The notes beneath the pieces were generated by a model, which was given only the letters and a program-made list of their open reading frames with translations, was not told the DNA's origin and did not search any database. The position numbers were made by a program, and so were the translations under genes. 10,254 bases of DNA. Source: an uncultured Ruminococcus sp. GTDB lineage: Bacteria > Bacillota > Clostridia > Oscillospirales > Ruminococcaceae. The stretch is from assembly GCA_946540705.1 (NCBI GenBank), contig CAMNJD010000546.1, positions 1 to 10,254 of the forward strand, written 5' to 3'. Of the stretch, positions 1 to 6,066 are shown one piece after another (position 1 is the first letter of the stretch; every line of letters starts with the position of its first letter).

Positions 1-249
1 CTGGCTGCAATAAACAGGGCGATCCTCACGCGGGCGGAACGGCACCTGTGCCTCGCGGCCGCACTTTGCGCAGGTCGCGGTGAAGTACTCGCGCTCGGTC
101 TTGCCGGCGTTCTTTCTTGCGTCGCGGCATGCCTTGCACTTCTTCGGGTCATTTGCGAAACCCTTTTCAGCGTAGAACTCCTGCTCACCGGCGGTGAATA
201 CGAACTCCTGTCCGCACTCATTGCATACTAAGGTTCTGTCTTCGTACAT
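1..249 (-). CDS. Double zinc-ribbon (CxxC) protein, 3' end cut by window edge
   Basis: Small protein of unknown biochemical role; 83 N-terminal residues are visible and the frame is still open at position 1. The first part has Cys9/Cys12 and Cys38/Cys41 around a segment reading FTAGEQEFYAEKGF, which matches the 'probable zinc-ribbon domain' family (zf-trcl type). The second part has Cys60/Cys63, then exactly 17 residues, then Cys81, the pattern of the CxxC-x17-CxxC zinc-binding family; the fourth cysteine is expected at residue 84, just beyond the window. The ATG at 249 is preceded by GAGG about 9 bases upstream. These proteins are common in Clostridia and are presumed to bind zinc and possibly nucleic acid or protein, but no function is established. 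It follows the sigma factor gene after a 245-base gap, with no clear promoter of its own. Confidence 0.85.
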   Translation of the reverse strand, partial: MYEDRTLVCNECGQEFVFTAGEQEFYAEKGFANDPKKCKACRDARKNAGKTEREYFTATCAKCGREAQVPFRPREDRPVYCSQ

Positions 250-494
250 GTGGATTTTCCTCGATTCTTGAAATTTGGACCTCGACGGATTTGCGCCATC
301 ACAGTTGCATCATGATCGCCTGCGGGCGCACAGCCCTGAAGCGAAAGCGGTTAGCAGGTGAAAAGTTCGCACGCGCTGGAAGAAATGCTGCCGGGTCATT
401 GAAAATAGTCAGAAGGATCACCCGCCTTCCGGGTCGGGACAGCCAAACAGTCGGGCTGCACGGGACAGGCACGGTTCCGCATGCCCGGCCGCCG

Positions 495-1103
495 TCAAAG
501 CTCAGCACGGCTCCTGACGGCACGGAGCTTGCGTCTGGCACGCTGAATCGCGTTGCTGACGCTTTTTTCGGAGATTTGCAGTTTATCGGCGATCTCCCGA
601 TAGGACAAACCGCCTGCTGCTTCCGAGAGAACCTCCAGCTCCTGCTTGCTCAGCACTTGCTCCAGCGACAAATAAAGCTCGTTGATACGTTCTTTTTGGA
701 GATACACCTGTTCCGGTGAATCACCGTCATCGGAGAGTCTGTCACAGAGCGCATCCTCCGGGTCATCGAACGAGCTGCCGGTCATCCGGAGCTGGCTCTG
801 ATCCTTTCTGGATGCGTTTCGGATCCGGTTCCGGATACACCGGAACGCATAGGTGCGGAAGCTGGCAGCATGTTCACCGTGATCCTGCTGATAGGAATTC
901 GCGGCGGCAAGCAGTCCGAGCAGTCCCTCCTGCGCATAATCCTCCGCATCCGCGGCATTGGCGGCGCTGGAATTCGCAAGCCGGACGACCATCGCACGGC
1001 AGCGGTCAAGAAGGATACTGAACGCCTGCGGCTGCTCATGCAGCACAGCGACCAGCGCCTCATCCGACATGGCAGAGAGCGTCTCAGCAGAAAGATCATT
1101 CAT
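495..1103 (-). CDS. SigH-like sigma-70 family RNA polymerase sigma factor
   Basis: RNA polymerase specificity subunit of 202 residues, close to the length of Bacillus SigH. Region 2 spans about residues 25-100, with the core-binding signature EDYAQEGLLGLLAAANSY (54-71) and the -10 recognition/melting segment SFRTYAFRCIRNRIRNASR (81-99). An acidic linker (112-130) follows, then region 4 (144-195) with the helix-turn-helix SYREIADKLQISEKSVSNAI (167-186) and a basic tail. The region 4 wording closely parallels that of SigH, the early stationary phase/sporulation sigma, so SigH-type is more likely than the ECF class; which regulon it serves here is inference. The start at 1103 is fixed by AGGAGG (1111-1116) seven bases upstream. 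The gene has its own promoter at 1206-1234. No anti-sigma factor is adjacent, which also fits SigH rather than ECF. Confidence 0.88.
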   Translation of the reverse strand: MNDLSAETLSAMSDEALVAVLHEQPQAFSILLDRCRAMVVRLANSSAANAADAEDYAQEGLLGLLAAANSYQQDHGEHAASFRTYAFRCIRNRIRNASRKDQSQLRMTGSSFDDPEDALCDRLSDDGDSPEQVYLQKERINELYLSLEQVLSKQELEVLSEAAGGLSYREIADKLQISEKSVSNAIQRARRKLRAVRSRAEL

Positions 1104-1110
1104 CCTGAAA

Positions 1111-1116
1111 CCTCCT
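1111..1116 (-). promoter_or_regulatory. Strong ribosome binding site of the sigma factor gene
   Basis: AGGAGG, inside a longer GAGGAGGTTT match to the anti-Shine-Dalgarno sequence, ends seven bases before the ATG at 1103. It is the strongest Shine-Dalgarno match seen in the window and fixes the start of the sigma gene. Confidence 0.8.
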
Positions 1117-1205
1117 CACGCGGGACAAGAGCCGACGCTGTACAAGCGCACCGTTTCATTCGCCGCAGCCTCGGAACCGGCAGCAGCGAAATGATAACCT
1201 ATTAT

Positions 1206-1234
1206 AATATAAACGAAAGCCGTCCTTTTGTCAA
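1206..1234 (-). promoter_or_regulatory. Housekeeping (sigma-A type) promoter of the sigma factor gene
   Basis: On the minus strand a perfect -35 TTGACA (1229-1234) is followed by a 17-base spacer and -10 TATATT (1206-1211). A second hexamer, TATAAT (1201-1206), starts five bases further on but would need a 22-base spacer. Predicted transcription start is near 1195-1200, leaving an untranslated leader of about 90 bases before the ATG at 1103. A 6-base inverted repeat (GAATTG at 1237-1242, CAATTC at 1254-1259) sits just upstream of the -35 box and could be an operator, but this is only a possibility. Confidence 0.8.
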
Positions 1235-1301
1235 GTGAATTGGAAGAAAACGGCAATTCTCACAGCTTTCAACACTGATATTTCAGCACATCATCCAACA
1301 A

Positions 1302-1868
1302 TCATTCAGCCGCAAATGCAGCACGCCCGTCGCGGAACAGGTTTCCGCCGTGTGCGTCGATCGCAACGAGCAGCGGGAACTCCGTGACTGTCAGGCGCTT
1401 GACGGATTCGCAGCCAAGCTCGGGATATGCAATGACCTCACATGAAGTAATATGTGCGGCAGCGAGCGCACCCGCTCCGCCGACTGCACAGAAATACACC
1501 GCGTGATTCCGCCGGATCGCCTCGCAGACCGCTTCATCCCGTTCCCCTTTGCCGATCATTGCGATCAGGCCGCTGTCGAGCAGCATCGGGGCATAGGGAT
1601 CCATGCGGCCGGAGGTTGTCGGGCCGCAGGCTCCGATCGGGCGTCCGGGGGGCGCGGCGGTCGGGCCGGCATAGTAGATCACGGCATCCCGCAGCGGAAA
1701 GGGCAGCGCCTCGGCGCCCTGCTCACGCATCACCGCAGTGAGCCGCTTATGTGCAGCATCGCGGGCGGTATAGACCGTGCCGGAGAGGGTCACGCGATCG
1801 CCGGCGTGCAGGGCATTCTGCTCCCGCACGATTACCGGCAGATCGGTCACATTCAATATATGGTTCAT
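1302..1868 (-). CDS. Class I fumarase / L-tartrate dehydratase, beta subunit (C-terminal domain type)
   Basis: Beta subunit of a two-subunit iron-sulfur hydro-lyase that interconverts fumarate and malate, or dehydrates tartrate or a related hydroxy acid. The 188 residues correspond to the Fumerase_C family: the conserved GPTTSGRMDPY (82-92), IGKG (105-108), a GGAGAL stretch (130-135) and DAHGGNLF (171-178) are all present. The [4Fe-4S] cysteines of this enzyme class sit on the alpha subunit, which is not in this window; normally it lies directly upstream. Here the upstream gene is the DivIVA-like gene, whose stop codon lies seven bases before the ATG at 1868, so the two are probably co-transcribed. 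The Shine-Dalgarno sequence is weak. The frame is open further upstream to 1922, but that extension overlaps the previous gene and lacks family residues, so the ATG at 1868 is preferred. Substrate cannot be decided from this subunit alone. Confidence 0.88.
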   Translation of the reverse strand: MNHILNVTDLPVIVREQNALHAGDRVTLSGTVYTARDAAHKRLTAVMREQGAEALPFPLRDAVIYYAGPTAAPPGRPIGACGPTTSGRMDPYAPMLLDSGLIAMIGKGERDEAVCEAIRRNHAVYFCAVGGAGALAAAHITSCEVIAYPELGCESVKRLTVTEFPLLVAIDAHGGNLFRDGRAAFAAE

Positions 1869-1875
1869 CAGACGC

Positions 1876-3375
1876 TCAGTTCCAGCTATTGCTGTTCTCG
1901 CCTGCGCTCTCCGCGAGGTCATCGAAATTGAACTCGCCCTTATTCACCTTGCTGAAGGACTTGTTCGCGACCTCATCGAAGCTCTCGAAGCTGGGCAGAT
2001 CATCGTCATCATTGACAGTATTGCGCGCCTCAGAGATGACATTTTTCGCCTCATTCAGGCGGCTGCCGGCCTGACCGGTGAGATTTTCGAGAACGAGGGA
2101 AATCTCGTTGAACTTCTTGGAGACGCTGTCGATCTCGGAGCGCAGCAGAGCGCGGACCGTTCTCGCAGTCTCGGTCGTTGTCTTGGTTCTCTTATCGGCA
2201 TCCGCCAGGGAAGCACGCACGGATTCTTCAGCATCTGCGACGGTTTTGATCGCCTTCGCATCAGCATCGTTGAGCTTCTTCTCGGCCTCTGCATTCGCAT
2301 TGCTGATCGTCTCATCAGCCTGCTTATTCGCATCGGCGATGGTCTGCTCCGCCTGCTTGTTCGCACCGGAAACCGTCTCCTCAGCCTTTGCATTTGCCTC
2401 AGCAACGATGGCATCAGCCTGTGCTTTTGCATCCTTGATGCGCTTGTCAGCTTCTTTTCTGGCTTCGGAAGCGACCTTCTTTGCGGTCATCTGAGCCTCC
2501 ATGAACAGTGCGCTCATGTCGAAGCTGGAATCGCCGCCGTTCTCCTTCAGGTCAGCGACCTGCTGCTGGAGATTCTCAATCTCGCGGTCCTTATCAGCCA
2601 GAGAGTTGCTCTGCTCAGAGATCAGAGCCTCATATTCAGCGAGCTTCTGGAGATCCGCCTCATTGGACAGACCTGCCTGCTCCTCGATCATAGTATTCTT
2701 TGCCTCAAGCTCAGTGCGCAGAGCATTCATCTCTGCCTCATTCTCGGCAGCTTTCACTTCAAGCGCAGCAGACTTTGCTTCAGCGGCATTTGCACGCGCC
2801 TCAAACTCAGCGAGCTTGGCAGTGATCTCCTCATTATTGCCGCCCGCAGTGAGTGCCTGTGCAGACATCGCTGCGAGGTCGGTGCGGAGAGATTCGTTAT
2901 CCTCATTCAGCGTAGTCAGACGGCTTTCGAGCTCGGTGATCTTATTGTTCAGCTCTGTCTTTTCCTCGCGCTCAAGCTCCAGCTCTGCCTGTGCAGAAGC
3001 AAGGTCAGCCTGTGCATCGGTCGCAGCCTGCTTTGCAGTTTCGAGCTCAGTCCGCAGCTCAGCAGCCTCGCCGCTGACCGCGCCGCCCTCGCCGTCAACC
3101 TCGATGACGGGACGGTTCTTCAGCTCATCCTGTGCGGCGCGAAGCTGATTCTTCGTCGTGCCCAGCTCGCCGCGGAGTCTGGTCAGCTCGGCTTCAAATT
3201 CAGCCTCCTTCGCATCGCTGAGCCCTCCGCCGTTTTCCATCTGTTTCTTCAGCTTATCGAGCTCTTCCTGAAGCAGATAGTTTTTGGAATTGAGTTCATC
3301 GACATAATTCAAGACGTCTTCCTTAACAAATCCGCCACCGATTTTGGTGGTTCTCAAAACATTTGGCTCAGCCAT
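1876..3375 (-). CDS. DivIVA-like coiled-coil protein
   Basis: Predicted cytoplasmic scaffold of 499 residues without membrane segment or signal peptide. Residues 8-45 (RTTKIGGGFVKEDVLNYVDE onward) resemble the DivIVA N-terminal membrane-binding domain: a glycine/aromatic turn followed by a short coiled coil. Long heptad coiled-coil segments rich in Ala, Glu and Leu follow (about 52-90, 102-170, 180-275). After a Gly/Ser break (280-285) comes an Ala-rich block of at least nine tandem 11-residue units (304-402), then a helix to about 455 and an acidic, Phe-containing tail (DDDDLPSFESF from 456). The ATG at 3375 is chosen because GGAG (3383-3386) lies seven bases upstream and the DivIVA-like domain starts directly after it; the frame is open to 3525 without family residues. 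It has its own promoter, lies downstream of ftsZ and is followed by the fumarase beta gene. DivIVA relatives mark septa and poles; that role here is inference. Confidence 0.82.
   Translation of the reverse strand: MAEPNVLRTTKIGGGFVKEDVLNYVDELNSKNYLLQEELDKLKKQMENGGGLSDAKEAEFEAELTRLRGELGTTKNQLRAAQDELKNRPVIEVDGEGGAVSGEAAELRTELETAKQAATDAQADLASAQAELELEREEKTELNNKITELESRLTTLNEDNESLRTDLAAMSAQALTAGGNNEEITAKLAEFEARANAAEAKSAALEVKAAENEAEMNALRTELEAKNTMIEEQAGLSNEADLQKLAEYEALISEQSNSLADKDREIENLQQQVADLKENGGDSSFDMSALFMEAQMTAKKVASEARKEADKRIKDAKAQADAIVAEANAKAEETVSGANKQAEQTIADANKQADETISNANAEAEKKLNDADAKAIKTVADAEESVRASLADADKRTKTTTETARTVRALLRSEIDSVSKKFNEISLVLENLTGQAGSRLNEAKNVISEARNTVNDDDDLPSFESFDEVANKSFSKVNKGEFNFDDLAESAGENSNSWN
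2170..2466 (-). repeat. Nine tandem 33-base units encoding 11-residue (hendecad) repeats
   Basis: Residues 304-402 of the DivIVA-like protein divide without gaps into nine 11-residue units with consensus roughly [DEN]-A-x-x-x-A-x-x-x-[IVL]-x, for example GANKQAEQTIA, DANKQADETIS and NANAEAEKKLN. The last unit is the most degenerate, and a further one (403-413) may belong. Alanines and aliphatic residues at fixed places give an 11-residue hydrophobic period, typical of nearly straight or slightly right-handed coiled coils rather than the heptad type found earlier in the same protein. Confidence 0.8.
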
Positions 3376-3540
3376 ATTTACGCTCCAATCCTCCGCAGAC
3401 AAAATGATGTAGTTGCAGGTACGCTGAGGGCGGGCTCTGCGCCGCACAATCCCCGCAGGAAAACCGTCGGCCTTCGGCTGTTCGCGGACCACAGCCTCAG
3501 CAAACCGGTCAGCCGCGCAGGGCATCCCTCATACTCACAT
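3376..3540 (-). other. Untranslated leader of the DivIVA-like gene
   Basis: From the predicted transcription start to the ATG there are about 165 GC-rich bases. Two simple hairpins can be drawn: a perfect 6-base stem (3476-3481 with 3491-3496, 9-base loop) and a 5-base stem (3437-3441 with 3454-3458). No known riboswitch or T-box signature and no terminator-type U-run is visible. The reading frame of the gene happens to be open through most of it, which is expected at this GC content. Confidence 0.45.
3383..3386 (-). promoter_or_regulatory. Ribosome binding site deciding the DivIVA-like start
   Basis: GGAG lies seven bases before the ATG at 3375, with a second GGAGG at 3391-3395 further upstream. 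This supports 3375 over the in-frame upstream start at 3525, which lies within the untranslated leader. Confidence 0.6.
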
Positions 3541-3545
3541 ATTAT

Positions 3546-3574
3546 ATGATAACATATTTTCAAGGATTTTTCAA
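3546..3574 (-). promoter_or_regulatory. Promoter of the DivIVA-like gene, extended -10 type
   Basis: On the minus strand: -35 TTGAAA (3569-3574), 17-base spacer, -10 TATCAT (3546-3551), with TG one base upstream of the -10 (TGTTATCAT), i.e. an extended -10. A second TATAAT starts five bases further downstream. It lies after the ftsZ terminator, so the DivIVA-like gene and the fumarase beta gene form a unit separate from ftsZ. Confidence 0.72.
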
Positions 3575-3652
3575 TGCACTGAGCGTAGAATTATCAGCCT
3601 GATTTTTGTGCAGATTCACCATATAATTTATCCGATTTCCGGAACAATAGAC

Positions 3653-3695
3653 AAAAAAGCAGCAGAATGTCACTTTTTGACAGTCTGCTGCTTTT
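3653..3695 (-). terminator. Rho-independent terminator of ftsZ
   Basis: A perfect 12-base outer stem (3655-3666 with 3684-3695, sequence AAAAGCAGCAGA on the transcript) and, after one mismatch, a 5-base inner stem (3668-3672 with 3678-3682) close a 5-base loop. A run of six U follows on the transcript (3653-3658 on the plus strand, partly within the stem). It begins 11 bases after the ftsZ stop codon. Confidence 0.92.
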
Positions 3696-3705
3696 GGAAT
3701 TCTGA

Positions 3706-4863
<1,158 letters not shown>

Positions 4864-4870
4864 CAAAGTT

Positions 4871-4875
4871 CCTCC
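4871..4875 (-). promoter_or_regulatory. Ribosome binding site deciding the ftsZ start
   Basis: GGAGG sits seven bases before the ATG at 4863 and only four before the in-frame TTG at 4866, favouring the ATG. Confidence 0.7.
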
Positions 4876-4928
4876 ATTCGGACAGCCCGGTGTATCGGAC
4901 GACGGAGCCGCCTAAAAACATATAATAC

Positions 4929-4957
4929 ATTTTATCATAGTTTTTATGTGATTTCAA
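4929..4957 (-). promoter_or_regulatory. Promoter of ftsZ, extended -10 type
   Basis: On the minus strand: -35 TTGAAA (4952-4957), 17-base spacer, -10 TAAAAT (4929-4934) with TG one base upstream (TGATAAAAT). The surrounding 70 bases are strikingly AT-rich compared with the genes. The predicted leader is about 60 bases. It is located in the 174-base gap between ftsQ and ftsZ. Confidence 0.75.
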
Positions 4958-4999
4958 GTCTATTTTCGCTTTTTGTGCTATTCTACAATTTGCAGACGG

Positions 5000-5016
5000 A
5001 AATTCGGCCTGAATTT
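5000..5016. repeat. Small inverted repeat between ftsQ and ftsZ
   Basis: AAATTC (5000-5005) and GAATTT (5011-5016) form a perfect 6-base inverted repeat around GGCCT. It lies 21 bases after the ftsQ stop codon and upstream of the ftsZ promoter. Without a U-run it is not a canonical terminator; it could be a protein-binding site or chance. Confidence 0.3.
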
Positions 5017-5037
5017 ATGCACATTTCAAACTATTCC

Positions 5038-5868
5038 TCACGGAATCTGCGCAGGCTCGTCCGTTTCTTCCTGCTGCGGTTCCCGCTCCGTATCCTGCAT
5101 AATGACAGAAATCTGATTATTTCCGATCATCCTGAGGCGGTAGCGCTTGTCCGGGTTCAGCCTCTCGATCGTCTTCGCCGCGAGGCGCAGCTTGTAGACC
5201 GCATCGACGCTGGTTCCCATCCGGAACTCGACATTCGTGCCGAACTGCACGATGATATCGCTCTGGTCGGTCATGTCGATCGACTTGATGTCGCGGTTGT
5301 TGCATTCCTCTACCGCAGCAGTCAGTGTTTTCAGCACATTATCGCGCTTTTCGTCCTCCGACTGAAGGTACATGCCGATTGTGCCCTGCGCGGGATTATA
5401 GCCGGTGATGACAATGAGATCCGGGCGCGGGTCGCCCTTGAGCTCCTCGAGCACCCGGTTTGAGCCGCTGACGAGCAGATAGCCGTAGCTCTGCGAAATA
5501 TTGGCCACCGGCTTTGCTTTTTCGACCGTGATTTCGATGGTCGAGGGATATTTTTTTCTGACGCGCACGTTCTCCGCATAGGCAATCCCGGCGGTGATGC
5601 GCTGTTCGGCGGTCTTTGCATCGAGCCGGACGAGATTGTCCTTGTAGCGGATGCCGCTGAGTGTGACGACCTCCTCATCGGACGCATCCGTTTCATTGTT
5701 CACAACGATATCCGTGACATTGAAAAACAGCGTCATGGAAAGCGCCAGCCCGATGCCGAACACCAGCAGGATCACGAGTGCGAAATACGCACGGTGCCGC
5801 CGTTTTCTGCGCCGCTGACGCTTGCTGCTCTGGTGTCTTCTGACATTTTCCTTGACCACATCCTGCAC
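5038..5868 (-). CDS. ftsQ: Cell division protein FtsQ/DivIB
   Basis: Bitopic membrane protein that scaffolds the divisome through FtsL and FtsB/DivIC. Residues 1-26 are highly basic (SKRQRRRKRRHR) and cytoplasmic; 27-49 are a single membrane segment; FNVTDIVVNNETDASDEEVV onward (49-119) is the POTRA domain, with the typical ENVRVRKKYPSTIEITVEKAKPVA ending; 120-258 is the extracytoplasmic beta domain, followed by an acidic tail (EEPQQEE-like, 261-276). Length 276 residues is normal for the family. The start is a GTG at 5868 preceded by an AAAGGGGG stretch; a second GTG three codons on is a possible alternative. It is separated from murA by 189 bases and from ftsZ by 174 bases. Confidence 0.93.
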   Translation of the reverse strand: MQDVVKENVRRHQSSKRQRRRKRRHRAYFALVILLVFGIGLALSMTLFFNVTDIVVNNETDASDEEVVTLSGIRYKDNLVRLDAKTAEQRITAGIAYAENVRVRKKYPSTIEITVEKAKPVANISQSYGYLLVSGSNRVLEELKGDPRPDLIVITGYNPAQGTIGMYLQSEDEKRDNVLKTLTAAVEECNNRDIKSIDMTDQSDIIVQFGTNVEFRMGTSVDAVYKLRLAAKTIERLNPDKRYRLRMIGNNQISVIMQDTEREPQQEETDEPAQIP

Positions 5869-5958
5869 GATCCCGCACCCCCTTTCGTCATCTTAGACAA
5901 TATCACTTGTGAACACCGCAGAAACATCCGGCTCCGTTTCAGCCCTCTTTTCCCACAA

Positions 5959-5981
5959 TTTCCACAGAGTTTTCAACATTT
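5959..5981. repeat. 23-base direct repeat, copy 1 (murA-ftsQ gap)
   Basis: Begins TTTCCACAGAG and ends TTCAACATTT on the plus strand; identical over all 23 bases to the copy 85 bases further right. TTTCCCACA lies just to its left (5949-5957). The minus strand reads as TGTTGAAAA and TGTGGAAA words, reminiscent of degenerate DnaA boxes, each two changes from TGTGGATAA. Confidence 0.85.
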
Positions 5982-5999
5982 ATTTGCAGATATGAAGCC

Positions 6000-6022
6000 G
6001 AAAACCGCAGTTTTCAAGGCTT
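6000..6022. repeat. Degenerate third repeat unit with a hairpin
   Basis: Reads AACCGCAG-TTTTCAAGGCTTT on the plus strand, a shortened and altered version of the 23-base repeat placed almost midway between the two perfect copies: its TTTTCAA core lies 41 bases from one and 44 from the other. It also contains a 6-base inverted repeat, GAAAAC (6000-6005) and GTTTTC (6010-6015), around a 4-base loop, without a U-run. Confidence 0.5.
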
Positions 6023-6043
6023 TCCCCCACGGGTTTTGCACCG

Positions 6044-6066
6044 TTTCCACAGAGTTTTCAACATTT
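6044..6066. repeat. 23-base direct repeat, copy 2 (overlaps murA stop)
   Basis: Identical to the copy at 5959. It includes the murA stop codon (6058-6060) and its right end encodes the last two residues of MurA, so the repeat straddles coding and non-coding sequence. Confidence 0.85.

Noticed and set aside
420..434. Hairpin ACCCG-loop-CGGGT downstream of the sigma gene as a terminator
   Set aside because: The stem is only five pairs and no U-run follows on the transcript.
1869..1922. Upstream in-frame start for the fumarase beta gene
   Set aside because: The extension overlaps the 3' end of the DivIVA-like gene and has no similarity to the family N-terminus; the ATG at 1868 gives the usual length.
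1777..3549. 590-codon open frame on the plus strand, antisense to the DivIVA-like gene
   Set aside because: It is a by-product of repetitive Ala/Glu/Leu codons on the other strand; the translation is low-complexity, has no recognisable domain and no ribosome binding site, and the minus-strand gene has clear family features.
3378..3563. 61-codon minus-strand frame upstream of the DivIVA-like gene
   Set aside because: Its start lies inside the predicted promoter and upstream of the transcription start, it has no ribosome binding site, and the sequence resembles no known leader peptide.
4981..5045. A SigH-type promoter upstream of ftsZ, as known in Bacillus
   Set aside because: An AGGAATA and a GCCGAATTT are present, but separated by 23 bases instead of the required spacing of about 12-14; other GAAT words lack an upstream AGGA.
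5980..6017. Promoter for ftsQ using TTGAAA at the degenerate repeat unit
   Set aside because: At 17 bases spacing the -10 would be CATATC, which matches the consensus at only three positions and lacks the key last T.
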